Shown: positions 1-8,577 of the stretch, one piece after another
Layout: every line of letters begins with the position of its first letter
How positions within the stretch are numbered: the first letter of the stretch is position 1
Assembly (NCBI GenBank): GCA_006226595.1
Contig: SBGP01000010.1
Span: 79,667 to 143,666, forward strand
DNA from: Deltaproteobacteria bacterium
GTDB taxonomy: Bacteria; Myxococcota_A; UBA796; GCA-2862545
Direction of reading: 5' to 3'
DNA: 64,000 nucleotides
The notes under the pieces: model-generated
Seen by the model: the letters and a program-made list of their open reading frames with translations, nothing else
What the model was told of the DNA's origin: nothing
Databases searched by the model: none
Program-made: the position numbers and the translations under genes

Positions 1-171
1 AACTGGAAGAAGGTCGACGGCGTGTGGATCGCCCACGAGACCGTGGTCCGCACCACCCGTGACGGCGCACTGCTCTCCACGTCGGTACTCACCACGAGCG
101 ACGTGCGCTTCGGCGTGGACGACGTGACCGAGGCCGACTTCACGCAGCAGCGCCTGGAGCGCGGCCTGTGA
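1..171 (+). CDS. Outer-membrane lipoprotein-sorting-like protein, C-terminal fragment
   Basis: The last 56 residues of a gene cut by the window edge. The frame is open from base 1 and ends at TGA 169-171. The fragment reads like the C-terminal strands of the COG2834/LolA-like fold, with a W-K-x-V-x-G-x-W-I opening and then alternating strands. In many proteobacteria a protein of this type sits between an MMPL/RND lipid exporter and a DUF1302-type porin. The next gene here is such a porin and overlaps this stop by 4 bp, so the two are translationally coupled. The family call rests on a short fragment and on context. Confidence 0.55.
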   Translation, partial: NWKKVDGVWIAHETVVRTTRDGALLSTSVLTTSDVRFGVDDVTEADFTQQRLERGL

Positions 172-1655
172 GCTTGGTCCTGCTGGCGCTGCTCGCCGCC
201 CGCGCCGGCGACCCGAGCGAAGACGACTGGGGAAACGACGACAGCATCGGGTTTCCCTCGTCGACGCCCTCGTCCGACGAGGACGACTGGGGTGAGGGCG
301 ACGACGGCTGGGGCGACGACGACGCCATCGGCTTTCCGTCCGACAGCAGCGCCCCGGCACCGCCCCCCACCCGCGAGTCGCCGATCCGCCTCGGTGGCAC
401 GGTGGTGAGCACGGACGTGATGTGGCTCCAGCGCCTCAAGGACGAGCCCTACGCGAGCTCCCGCAAGTCCTTCGACCCGCACCTGCGCATCGTCGAGGAC
501 AAGCTGCGCGTCGAGGTGAGCCTGCACTTCGAGGCCGACGCCCGCTACCTCGCCGAGGGCGAGGACCTCGATGACGCCACCTGGGAGGTGTACGCCTACC
601 AGGCCGCTCCGCGCCTGCTGTTCGCCGATGTCGAGGTCCGTCCCGGCCTGGTCGTCTCGGCCGGTCGCCAGATCGTGTCCTGGGGCGAGGGCGTGGTCCT
701 CTCGCCGCTCGACGTCATCAACCCCGCGGACCAGCGCGACCCGGGCCTCGGTGACCCCGACGACTTCAAGCTGCCCATCCTCATGGGTCGCGTCGACGGG
801 CGCATCGGCGACCACGAGCTCGACGCCATCGTCGTGCCCGAGGCCTTCTTCGGGTACGTGCCGAACCCGACCGGTCCCTACGGTGCCCTCGACGACCTGC
901 TCGCCGAGGCGAACATCCCGCCCGAGATGCTCGAGCCCTACACCATTCGCTACCAGCACGGCCAGCGTGGCACCGACCCGCGCAACTTCGAGGTCTACGG
1001 CCGGTGGCGCTACTTCGGGCGCGGCTTCGACCTCGGTCTGTACGCCGCCAGCCTGCTCGATGACGCCGGCCTGATCGTGTTCCAGGACGTCAGCGATGGC
1101 CTCGGCACCAACGAGAACGTCGACATCGTGCTCGACCATCGCCGGTTCACGCTGCTCGGCCACTCCGGCACCGCCCTGCCTCACGAGGATCTGCTCGTTC
1201 GCTGGGAGCTGACCGCGGAGCTCGACCGCTGGTTCACGACCTACGAGTCGACGCCAGCACCGACCTTCGGCGAGGCCCAGGCGAGCATGGCTCGCGGCAT
1301 GATCGGCCTGCAGTACAACGGCCTGCCGCGCACGACCATCGATCTCGAGGCGACCAAGGGCCTGTTCTTCGAGCGTCCGCGTGGGCTGACCTTCGACGTC
1401 GACACCGAGATCTTCGCGCTGCGCGTGACCCACGACGAGCTGCGCGAGCGCCTCGAGATGACCGTGCTCGCGATGCTGCTCGGCGCAGACCTGCTGTACG
1501 GCGGCGCCGTGCGCGCCGAGGTGAACTACGAGGTCGCCGACGGGCTGCGTGCCGGGCTCGGCGTCGTGCTCACCTACCCCGGAGACGAGCGCGGGCCGCT
1601 GTATGGTCTCGACGAGCACCACCGGGCCTTCGCCCGTGCCCGCTACGAGTTCTGA
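168..1655 (+). CDS. DUF1302-like outer-membrane beta-barrel with acidic N-terminal repeat
   Basis: A 495-residue protein starting at GTG 168 inside the previous stop (GTGA). It has a very short signal peptide (MSLVLLALLAARA), then an acidic linker (about residues 15-65) with two copies of a DDWG...D(S/A)IGFPS motif. The remainder is rich in alternating hydrophobic strands with R-x-L-x-x-G turns, and it ends in a C-terminal Phe after RARYE, as beta-barrels do. The G-R-Q-x-x-S-W-G-E-G motif near residue 170 resembles the DUF1302/alginate-export porin group that accompanies RND lipid exporters. Its likely role is the outer-membrane arm of a hydrophobic-compound exporter whose other genes lie upstream of the window. 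The porin-type call is fairly sure; the substrate is unknown. Confidence 0.7.
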   Translation: MSLVLLALLAARAGDPSEDDWGNDDSIGFPSSTPSSDEDDWGEGDDGWGDDDAIGFPSDSSAPAPPPTRESPIRLGGTVVSTDVMWLQRLKDEPYASSRKSFDPHLRIVEDKLRVEVSLHFEADARYLAEGEDLDDATWEVYAYQAAPRLLFADVEVRPGLVVSAGRQIVSWGEGVVLSPLDVINPADQRDPGLGDPDDFKLPILMGRVDGRIGDHELDAIVVPEAFFGYVPNPTGPYGALDDLLAEANIPPEMLEPYTIRYQHGQRGTDPRNFEVYGRWRYFGRGFDLGLYAASLLDDAGLIVFQDVSDGLGTNENVDIVLDHRRFTLLGHSGTALPHEDLLVRWELTAELDRWFTTYESTPAPTFGEAQASMARGMIGLQYNGLPRTTIDLEATKGLFFERPRGLTFDVDTEIFALRVTHDELRERLEMTVLAMLLGADLLYGGAVRAEVNYEVADGLRAGLGVVLTYPGDERGPLYGLDEHHRAFARARYEF

Positions 1656-3376
1656 TGCCCCTCGCCCAGTCCTGGTTCGACCTGTACCCGACGCCGCTCG
1701 CCGACGACGCGCTGCTCGTCGCGTTGGACGCCGAGATGCAGGCCCAGACCGACGCGCTCGTCGACGCCGCGCGCGCCAAGGCCTACCCGAAGGCCGTGCT
1801 CGATGCGCTGCGGGCGCGGGGACTCGCGCAGGTGTTCACCGGCTCGGACGCGACGCCAGTGAGCTCGGCGCGCCTGTGCGCGCTCAACGCGATCAGCGCC
1901 CGCCACTCGGGAGGACTGGCCATCTCGCTGGGCATCTTCTCGCTCGCCCTGCTGCCTGTGTACATCGCCGGCGACGACGCGCAGAAGGCCGAGGTGTTCG
2001 CGGCAGTGCGCGAGGGCGAGGCCGCGGGCCTGCTGCTCACCGAGCTCGACGCGGGCTCCGACCTGCTCTCGGTGCAGACCCGCGCCACGCTCGGGCTGCT
2101 CGTCGACGGCGCCTTCGTGCCGACCGAGGACGAGCCCACCCACCTGCGGGTGGTCGGCGAAAAGCACCTGATCAACGGCGGGCAGGTCGCGGAGGTCCTC
2201 GTCACCCTCGCCCGCTCTGGCGACCCGGTGGACCCCGACAGCCCGTTCGGCAGCACGCCACCGTTCACGCTGATGGTGATCCGGCGTTCGGAAGGCGGCG
2301 TCGAGCCGCTTCCAGCCTGGGACACGCTGCCCGCGCCAGGGAGCGACATCTCCGGCGTGAAGCTCGCTGGCGCGCTGGTTCCGCGACACCGCGTGCTCGG
2401 CAAGGAGGGCGGCGGCTTCGCCCTGGTCCAGCAGGTGCTCACCATGTCCCGCGGAGGCGTCGCCTCCCTCGCCGCCGGCGCGGCCCAGCGGGCCTGGGAC
2501 CTCACGTGGGCGCACGCGAACGACCGAGTGCTCTACGGCGAGCCCATCGTCGGGCTCGGCCCCATCGCCGATCACGTGCTGCGCACCGAGATGTATGCGC
2601 TGCTCGCGAATGCACTCGCCGCGAAGACCGGCGCGATGATGAACGCGCTCGGCCAGGCCGCGGGCTGGTACACCGCCGCCGCCAAGCTCGCGTGCTGCCA
2701 GCTCGCCGAACAGGCTGTCGACGAGGGCCGTCGCGTGCTCGGCGCCCGCGCGCTCGTCCACGAGCTGCCCTACGCCCAGCTCGTCCGCGACGTGCTGCTC
2801 TACGGCGTGTTCGACGGCACCTCCCACGTGATGCAGAACCACCTCGCCGGCATGGTGGTGCGCATGAAGCGCGGTAAGGGCCCCACGGTCGAGCGCCTGC
2901 GCGAGGTGTACGCGACGCCTCCCCAGGACATCTGCACCGCCGCCAGCCGCCGCCGCTCTCCGTTGCTGCTGCCGCTCGACGCTCACGTGCGCGAGCTCGC
3001 GACACTGCCGGGCGCCGACCTCGCCCCGCTCGTGTCCCTCGTGGATGCGCTGCTCGACGCCATCGACGCCGCGCGCGCGGGAGACGTGTGGCAGGCAGAC
3101 CACGGCGTTCGTGCGCGCTTCGCGACCCACCTCGCCTCGGTCGAGGCCCTGCTCGCGGTGGCCGAGCTCGCCGACCCCGATCGCCGGGCCGCGCTCGGCA
3201 TCTCCCACGGCGGCAGCGAGCCGACCGCCGTCGCCTACACCCTGGCGGCCTACGGGAGCGAGGTCGCCGCCGAGCTCGCGCGGACCTGTGCCCTCGCAGG
3301 GCTCGAGCCTCCCGCGGAGCCCGGCTTCGCCGCGGTGCTCGCAGCGGTCCGACGCGACCGCCTGGCCGCGCGCTAG
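1655..3376 (+). CDS. Acyl-CoA dehydrogenase family flavoprotein, long form
   Basis: A 573-residue protein whose ATG shares one base with the preceding TGA (TGATG). The core (about residues 40-400) follows the acyl-CoA dehydrogenase order: helical N-domain, a T-E-x-D-A-G-S-D-L stretch where the family has its FAD/substrate strand region, and a C-terminal helical bundle ending G-V-F-D-G-T-S-H-V-M. The position that normally carries the catalytic Glu (Y-E-G-T) is Asp387 here. About 170 extra helical residues follow the core, as in FadE-like long forms. It presumably oxidises an acyl-CoA with electron-transfer flavoprotein as acceptor, unless the Asp change has altered activity. It converges with psd through a shared CTAG. 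Confidence 0.85.
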   Translation: MPLAQSWFDLYPTPLADDALLVALDAEMQAQTDALVDAARAKAYPKAVLDALRARGLAQVFTGSDATPVSSARLCALNAISARHSGGLAISLGIFSLALLPVYIAGDDAQKAEVFAAVREGEAAGLLLTELDAGSDLLSVQTRATLGLLVDGAFVPTEDEPTHLRVVGEKHLINGGQVAEVLVTLARSGDPVDPDSPFGSTPPFTLMVIRRSEGGVEPLPAWDTLPAPGSDISGVKLAGALVPRHRVLGKEGGGFALVQQVLTMSRGGVASLAAGAAQRAWDLTWAHANDRVLYGEPIVGLGPIADHVLRTEMYALLANALAAKTGAMMNALGQAAGWYTAAAKLACCQLAEQAVDEGRRVLGARALVHELPYAQLVRDVLLYGVFDGTSHVMQNHLAGMVVRMKRGKGPTVERLREVYATPPQDICTAASRRRSPLLLPLDAHVRELATLPGADLAPLVSLVDALLDAIDAARAGDVWQADHGVRARFATHLASVEALLAVAELADPDRRAALGISHGGSEPTAVAYTLAAYGSEVAAELARTCALAGLEPPAEPGFAAVLAAVRRDRLAAR

Positions 3377-4245
3377 GTGGCGATGCCGGTGCCCATGCGC
3401 ACCAGCGTCTCGAACCCGTTGCCGGTGTTCGCGAGCAGATCCGCGTCCCAGGTCAGCGCGCCGGGCTCGGCGAGCAAGACCACCGTCGAGCCGCCGAAGC
3501 GGAACAGGCCCTTGGCCGCCCCGCGGGTGACGCTTCCGGGCGCGTAGTGCTGCTCGATGGTGCCGACGAGAAGCGCGCCGACCTCGACGAGCACGAGGCG
3601 TCCGAAGCGCTCGGTGTCCAGCGTCGACACCGTCCGGTAGTTCTCGAAGCTGCGCGCCCCGGCGCCGAGAGCGATGGGGTGCACCGAGTGCAGGCGCCCG
3701 TCGATCTCGCGGGTGTCGCTGGCGACGCCGTCCGCGGGGAAGTGGAACCAGTGGTAGTCGGCGGGGGCGAGCCGCGCGACGAGCACCGCCCCTCCCGCGA
3801 GGGGTGCCGCGACCTCGGCGTCCCCGACCAGCTGAGCGACAGTGACCCGGCTGCCCTTTACCGGCAGCGCCTCGCCATCGATCGCCGCATACGCGAGCAC
3901 CCGCGCATCGCAGGGCGACACGAGCCGTGCTGGATCCGGATCGACCGGACGCACGCCCTCGCGCAGGCGGCGGGTGAAGAACGCATCGAGGTTCGGATAG
4001 GCCGAGAGCGGCAGCTCGGCTTCGGTGGCGTCGATGCCGAGCTTGGCCACGAACTCGGGAATGCGCTGCTTCGAGCGCGGAGAGCGCTGCCAAAGCCCGT
4101 ACAGGCGGTTGGTGCTCCGCCGCGTGAGCACGTGGTCGGTGAGCCAGCGCACCCGGCGGTCCTCGTAGAGCACGTTGAGGGCGCTCCCCCCGAACACCCG
4201 CTCCTCGACGACCTCGCCTCGCTCGCGATCGACGTAGGCGGTCAT
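3373..4245 (-). CDS. psd: Phosphatidylserine decarboxylase proenzyme
   Basis: A 290-residue enzyme converting phosphatidylserine to phosphatidylethanolamine at the inner membrane. The Y-H-x-F-H-x-P-x-x-G motif (near residue 183) carries family histidines. The F-G-G-S-T motif near the C-terminus is the self-cleavage site that gives the pyruvoyl cofactor (G|S). The N-terminal N-x-L-Y-x...L-T...R-R-S-T-N-R-L-Y-G region matches the PSD type II subfamily. ATG 4245 overlaps the upstream acetyltransferase stop (ATGA), so the pair is one operon. The last 4 bp overlap the convergent acyl-CoA dehydrogenase gene in a CTAG that holds both stops. Confidence 0.93.
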   Translation of the reverse strand: MTAYVDRERGEVVEERVFGGSALNVLYEDRRVRWLTDHVLTRRSTNRLYGLWQRSPRSKQRIPEFVAKLGIDATEAELPLSAYPNLDAFFTRRLREGVRPVDPDPARLVSPCDARVLAYAAIDGEALPVKGSRVTVAQLVGDAEVAAPLAGGAVLVARLAPADYHWFHFPADGVASDTREIDGRLHSVHPIALGAGARSFENYRTVSTLDTERFGRLVLVEVGALLVGTIEQHYAPGSVTRGAAKGLFRFGGSTVVLLAEPGALTWDADLLANTGNGFETLVRMGTGIAT

Positions 4246-5342
4246 CGCAGCTCGTAGAGGTGGTACGCGCGGCTGTGCTCGCCAGTGCGGTCGTAGCCGG
4301 TGCGGCCCTCCTTCGCGACGGCGCCAATGGCCTGCGCGAAGCCGTTCTCGAAAGCCGTGGGCATGTAGTCCACCGCCATCAGTGCCTGGGGCACACCCAT
4401 CTTCCGGTAGGGCTTGCGCACGGTCATCGTGTGCATGATCAGCCGCGGTCCGCGGTAGGGATTGGTCGCCGCGTCGAGCGCCGGCGTGGGAAGTCCGGCA
4501 GCAGCGCGCACCTGCGGCCCGAGGTCCGGGTAGGTGTAGCCGTAGGCCGCCGGCTCGCCCGCCGCGTCGAACACGAGGATCGGGCACGCGCCGGGCACGA
4601 TAAGCGGCCGCAGCGGCTCGACGAGCTCGCGGTACTCCTCGAGGCTGATCGGCGAGAACCCGAGGTTCTCCGAGAAGCCCTCCATGAGGATGGCATGGGT
4701 GATCGGCAGCACTTCGTCGAAGTCCTCGGCCGACACGAGCCGAATCGTGAACCCAGCCTGGTCGAGGGCCGCGCGCGGCACTGCGGTGGCCGCGGCGTGA
4801 ATCGCCTTGAGGTGAGGGTCGAGCAGGTCCCAGGACCGCCAACGCGCGAGCTTCTCGAAGCCGTAGCGCTCGAAGAAGGCCGGGTAGTAGGCCGGATTGT
4901 AGGGCTCGCCCAGGTACGGGATGGTGTCGAAGCCCTCGGTCATGAACCGGTAGTCGTCCCACACCGAGAAGTTCATCGGGCCCCACACCGTGGCGGCACC
5001 CTGCTCGCGAAGCCAGGCCACCGCGGCATCGAGCAGGGCCGCGGCCAGCGCGTAGTCCTCGGTGCACTCGAAGTAGCCGACCATGCCGACCGGCGTGTTC
5101 GGCGCCTGGATCCGCGCGTTGAGGATGGCCACGCAGCGGCCGGCAAGCGCCCCCTCTGCGTCGCGCACACCGAAAGCCTGGGCCTTGCCGTAGGCGAAGA
5201 AGGCGTGGTCCGGAGAGAGCTTGTGACGCAGGCTCTCGGGGTCCGAAGGGATCCACCGCGGGTCCGCCGCGTGCAGCGTCGCGGGCAGCCCGAGGAACGC
5301 TTCGAAAGCCTCGGTGCCCGGGGCGATCTGCTCGACGCTCAT
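4242..5342 (-). CDS. GNAT-fold N-acetyltransferase-like protein, 366 aa
   Basis: A 366-residue protein of the long GNAT type, with an N-terminal D-P-R-W-I-P segment and a central domain holding G-P-M-N-F-S-V-W-D. The C-terminal acetyltransferase half carries M-T-V-R-K-P-Y-R-K-M-G, which fits the acyl-CoA pyrophosphate loop (R/Q-x-x-G/A). It is about twice the size of a minimal GNAT domain and probably contains two GNAT-like halves. The ATG at 5342 was chosen because the family-like N-terminus begins there. The stop overlaps the psd start (ATGA), so it is co-translated with phosphatidylserine decarboxylase. That suggests, but does not show, a lipid-related role. Confidence 0.75.
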   Translation of the reverse strand: MSVEQIAPGTEAFEAFLGLPATLHAADPRWIPSDPESLRHKLSPDHAFFAYGKAQAFGVRDAEGALAGRCVAILNARIQAPNTPVGMVGYFECTEDYALAAALLDAAVAWLREQGAATVWGPMNFSVWDDYRFMTEGFDTIPYLGEPYNPAYYPAFFERYGFEKLARWRSWDLLDPHLKAIHAAATAVPRAALDQAGFTIRLVSAEDFDEVLPITHAILMEGFSENLGFSPISLEEYRELVEPLRPLIVPGACPILVFDAAGEPAAYGYTYPDLGPQVRAAAGLPTPALDAATNPYRGPRLIMHTMTVRKPYRKMGVPQALMAVDYMPTAFENGFAQAIGAVAKEGRTGYDRTGEHSRAYHLYELR

Positions 5343-5362
5343 GCTCTCTCCTACGCAGACAT

Positions 5363-5378
5363 CCGGACCACCGTCCGG
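5363..5378. promoter_or_regulatory. Inverted repeat in the GNAT/P450 divergent intergenic region
   Basis: CCGGAC-CACC-GTCCGG is a perfect 6-4-6 inverted repeat 21 bases upstream of the GNAT start, in the region between the divergent psd operon and the P450 gene. It could be a regulator operator or an mRNA hairpin. No dedicated regulator gene is adjacent. Confidence 0.35.
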
Positions 5379-5486
5379 GTCCCGCCTGATAGCACAATCG
5401 CGACCCCCGGCGTACCGCGAAACCACCGTTGCTTCCTGCCGCGCGCGGTCGCCAGCCGGGCTATGACGGCGACCACAGGAGCCTGC

Positions 5487-6818
5487 ATGGGCCGCACCGC
5501 CCCGGGACCCTTCGTCCCTCCCCTCATCGGCAACACGCTTCAGTTCGCGCGCGACCCGCTGCAGTTCTACGTCGACACCGCAGCGCGCTACGGCGACATC
5601 GCCCGCATCGGGCTCATGGGCCGCACCTGCTTCCTGCTCAATCACCCGGATCACGTGCGCCACGTGCTCCAGGGGCGCGTCGACAACTACGTGAAGAGCT
5701 CCAGCTACCGCGAGCTGGCGCGGCTCCTGGGCAACGGGCTGCTCACCTCGGAGGGGGCACTGTGGAAGCGGCATCGCCGGGTGATCCAGCCCGCGTTCCA
5801 CCGCAAGTCCCTCGATCAACTGGTCGACACCATGTTCGCGTGTGCCGACGAGGCCGGTGAGGCGGTCGCCCAGCGAACGGGCGGCGTGGCGGACATCTCC
5901 GCGGCGTGCATGCAGGCCTCGCTGTCCATCGTCGGTCGCGCGCTGTTCGGCACGGGACTGGGTCACCGAGCGCAGGAGGTCGAGCAGGCCATTCGCGCGA
6001 GCCTCGTGTACATCAACGCTCGCGCCGAGGCCCCCTATCCCCTGCCCTACCGCATCCCCACGCCGCGCAAGCGGGCCTTCGAACAGGGTCGCGCGCGTCT
6101 CGACGCCCTGGTCCAGGCAATCATCGCCGAGCGACGACGCGCCGATCATCCCGGCGACGACCTGCTCGGCATGCTGCTCACCGCCACGGACGAGGACGGC
6201 CAGGGCTTGTCCGACGAGGAGCTGCGTGACGAGGTCCTGACCATGGTCGGCGCCGGCTACGAGACGACAGCCACCACCCTGTCGTGGACGCTGGCATTCC
6301 TCTCGGAGCACGCCGCGGTTCGCGAGCGCGCGGAGCAGGCCGCCGAGCGCGCCTGGAACGATGCGGACCGCCGACGTGCGGTGCTCGCAGACGACGTGCT
6401 CGACCGCGTCCTCAAGGAGTCCATGCGCCTGCGACCGCCGGTGTGGTCGATCACGCGACTCGCGGTCGAAGACGACGCCATGGGCGGGTACGCGGTGCCC
6501 GCCGGCTCGGTCGCCATCGTCAGCCCCTACCTCGCGCATCGCGACGCCCGGTACTGGGCCAACCCCGAGGGCTTCGACCTCGACCACTTCGCGCCCGAGG
6601 TGGTCAAGGACCGCGACCGCCAGGCCTACCTGCCCTTCGGCGCCGGACAGCGAAAGTGCATCGGCGAGCGCATGGCGATGATGGAGATGAAGGTCATCCT
6701 CGCCCGGCTGCTCGTGGCATTCCGCCTCGACCTCATCCCCGGAAAGCGCCCGGTGCCCGCCCCGTCCATCGTGTTGCGGCCGGCCGAGCCGCTGCTCATG
6801 CGCGTCTCGAAGCGTTAG
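5487..6818 (+). CDS. Cytochrome P450
   Basis: A 443-residue soluble P450. It has the heme-thiolate motif P-F-G-A-G-Q-R-K-C-I-G (proximal ligand Cys391), the ExxR pair in the K helix (E-S-M-R), and the oxygen-activating I-helix motif A-G-Y-E-T-T-A. The start at ATG 5487 is preferred over the in-frame ATG at 5463 because AGGAG lies 5 bases upstream. There is no membrane anchor or fused reductase, so it needs separate ferredoxin/reductase partners not present nearby. Its substrate cannot be told from the sequence. The setting is lipid-related (psd operon, acyl-CoA dehydrogenase, UbiA), so a fatty acid or isoprenoid is a reasonable guess only. Confidence 0.95.
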   Translation: MGRTAPGPFVPPLIGNTLQFARDPLQFYVDTAARYGDIARIGLMGRTCFLLNHPDHVRHVLQGRVDNYVKSSSYRELARLLGNGLLTSEGALWKRHRRVIQPAFHRKSLDQLVDTMFACADEAGEAVAQRTGGVADISAACMQASLSIVGRALFGTGLGHRAQEVEQAIRASLVYINARAEAPYPLPYRIPTPRKRAFEQGRARLDALVQAIIAERRRADHPGDDLLGMLLTATDEDGQGLSDEELRDEVLTMVGAGYETTATTLSWTLAFLSEHAAVRERAEQAAERAWNDADRRRAVLADDVLDRVLKESMRLRPPVWSITRLAVEDDAMGGYAVPAGSVAIVSPYLAHRDARYWANPEGFDLDHFAPEVVKDRDRQAYLPFGAGQRKCIGERMAMMEMKVILARLLVAFRLDLIPGKRPVPAPSIVLRPAEPLLMRVSKR

Positions 6819-6884
6819 GCTGCGCTGGCTCTCGCGGCGCGCCGCGGCTACGCTCGACACACGGCCCGCGTGGGGTCGGTTGGA

Positions 6885-7550
6885 GTGTCCCTGCGCTTGC
6901 CCCTGCTCGCCCTGTGCCTGACTGCGTGTCCCGATCCCGGCCTTCCGGCACCCGGGCCGACTTCGACCATCAGCGACTTCAGCGTGACCAGCTGCACCAG
7001 CGGCCGCGACGCCTTCTTCGGCCCGGTGAGCGACGAAGCGGGCTGGGTCGGCTGGTCGGTGCGCATGGCCGGCGCGCAGGCCGTCACCCTGACCAGCCTG
7101 CGCTACGACCTGGTCCAGGCCACCGAGATCGTCGGCGATCAAGCGCTGACCTGCGAGGCGCATCGCGCCCATCGCCTCGCCGTGTGGGTCCAGGACGTCA
7201 CGGACCCCGCCGCCACGCCACCGACTGACGCGTGGTTCGTCGACGTGCCGACGAGCGCCACCAGCTACGCCAACGACACCGTGAATCCCTTTGCCATCGA
7301 CCTCGATGGCTCGGGCCTCGTCGCCGAGCCCGGGCAGACCATCGCCGCCGCGCTGTACAGCGACAAGGAGGTCGGCGAGATGAACTTCACCGGCCAGATC
7401 CCGGTGCGCATGGCGTGCGTGAGCACCTGCGACGCGAGCCCGGGAACGAGCAGCTTCTGGAGCCCGGGCGCATCGACCGACTGGGCGTGGGAAACGCTCG
7501 GCTCACACGGCAGCGGGGACGTGCAGTGGGTCGTCTCCGGCGCGCCCTAG
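6885..7550 (+). CDS. Secreted lipoprotein of unknown function
   Basis: About 221 residues, with a short lipoprotein signal (MSLRLPLLALCLTAC) giving a lipobox L-T-A-C. An upstream GTG at 6870 would add five residues. The mature part is a predicted beta-rich domain with two Cys pairs (around C-T-S-G and C-V-S-T-C). It resembles extracellular jelly-roll-like domains in its alternating hydrophobic pattern, but no family is recognised. It ends in a GCCCTAGGGC palindrome that also contains the stop of the convergent UbiA gene. Confidence 0.65.
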   Translation: MSLRLPLLALCLTACPDPGLPAPGPTSTISDFSVTSCTSGRDAFFGPVSDEAGWVGWSVRMAGAQAVTLTSLRYDLVQATEIVGDQALTCEAHRAHRLAVWVQDVTDPAATPPTDAWFVDVPTSATSYANDTVNPFAIDLDGSGLVAEPGQTIAAALYSDKEVGEMNFTGQIPVRMACVSTCDASPGTSSFWSPGASTDWAWETLGSHGSGDVQWVVSGAP

Positions 7551-8503
7551 GGCCAGCTGACCCCGGTGCTCCACACGAAACCACCGACGAGCAGCAGGTT
7601 CGCCACGGCGGCGTAGCCCTCGACCAGCGGCCGCAGCCGATCGGAACCCGCGGTGGTCGGGTTCATGCGGAACTGGAGGCAGGCCCCGACGGGAAGCGCG
7701 GCGGCAAGCCCGATGACCGCGGCCATCCACACGGGAAGCCCGGCCTGGAGCACCACGTACACGAAGCTCGCCGCAGACACCGCGACGAAGCCGGCGGGCA
7801 GCAGCGACGCGGTCTTCCATCCGATGCGGCGGCTGTAGGTCTCGTAGTCGGTCTCGTCGGCCTCGGTGCGCACCTTTCGGGACAGCTCCCAGGCAGCGAC
7901 CGGGAACCACAGCCCGACCATGAGCGCGAAGTTCGCGGGGGTGAGCAGCTCGCCGTCGTCGATGACGGTCATCGCGATGGCCGCGCCGAACAGCTCGACG
8001 AAGAAGGTCAGGGGGTTGTGGGTGACGAAGGCGAGCACGATGTTCGTCTTGATCGCCGGCCAGAAGAACCACTGGAACGACAGCCACATCAGGAAGAACG
8101 CGAGCAGGAACGTGCCCCACACGAGCGGCGTGCCCACGGGCACGACCGTCGCGAACAGCAGTCCGGTCACCACCCAGCGCAGCATGACCAGGTCCGAGGG
8201 CAGGATGTCGCCCTTCACGATGGGCCGGTCGGCAAAGCGCGGGTCGCCAGAAGCGCCCAGGCGCAGGTCGGTCTCGACGTCCTTGAGCTCGTCGTAGACA
8301 CGCATCTGCAGCGCGAACAGGATCGCGGAGGCACAGCCGGAGATCGCGGCGACGCCCGTGTGGAGCGTGTCGTTGCCCGCGAGCACCTGAAGGCCGAAGA
8401 ACAGCACCAGGTACTGGATGGCGCCGCCCGGGACCATCACGGCCAGCGGGAACATGGCCGAGAAGAACACCGCGAGGCGGGAAGGCAGGCTGCGCTGGCT
8501 CAA
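7547..8503 (-). CDS. UbiA-family membrane prenyltransferase
   Basis: A 318-residue polytopic membrane protein with about eight or nine hydrophobic helices. The first Asp-rich motif is R-V-Y-D-E-L-K-D-V-E-T-D (Asp71, Asp75, Asp79), followed by R-P-I-V-K-G as in UbiA homologues. A second acidic cluster, D-E-T-D-Y-E-T-Y, lies after the middle of the protein. The family transfers an isoprenyl chain from a diphosphate to an aromatic or other acceptor using Mg2+ bound by these Asp motifs. The start is TTG 8503, supported by GGAGG six bases upstream. It lies 74 bp downstream of the dikinase gene on the same strand, so the two are probably one operon. The acceptor is unknown. Confidence 0.82.
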   Translation of the reverse strand: MSQRSLPSRLAVFFSAMFPLAVMVPGGAIQYLVLFFGLQVLAGNDTLHTGVAAISGCASAILFALQMRVYDELKDVETDLRLGASGDPRFADRPIVKGDILPSDLVMLRWVVTGLLFATVVPVGTPLVWGTFLLAFFLMWLSFQWFFWPAIKTNIVLAFVTHNPLTFFVELFGAAIAMTVIDDGELLTPANFALMVGLWFPVAAWELSRKVRTEADETDYETYSRRIGWKTASLLPAGFVAVSAASFVYVVLQAGLPVWMAAVIGLAAALPVGACLQFRMNPTTAGSDRLRPLVEGYAAVANLLLVGGFVWSTGVSWP

Positions 8504-8577
8504 GAGATCCTCCGAACGCCGCCCTTTTAGCGCAAATCGCCCGCGCGGCTCGCGCCGATGTGACGGACCGGCGCGGG

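Noticed and set aside
1643..4327. An 894-codon minus-strand frame opposite the acyl-CoA dehydrogenase and over psd
   Set aside because: Low-complexity Arg/Ala/Gly composition, no motifs, and it conflicts with two clear genes.
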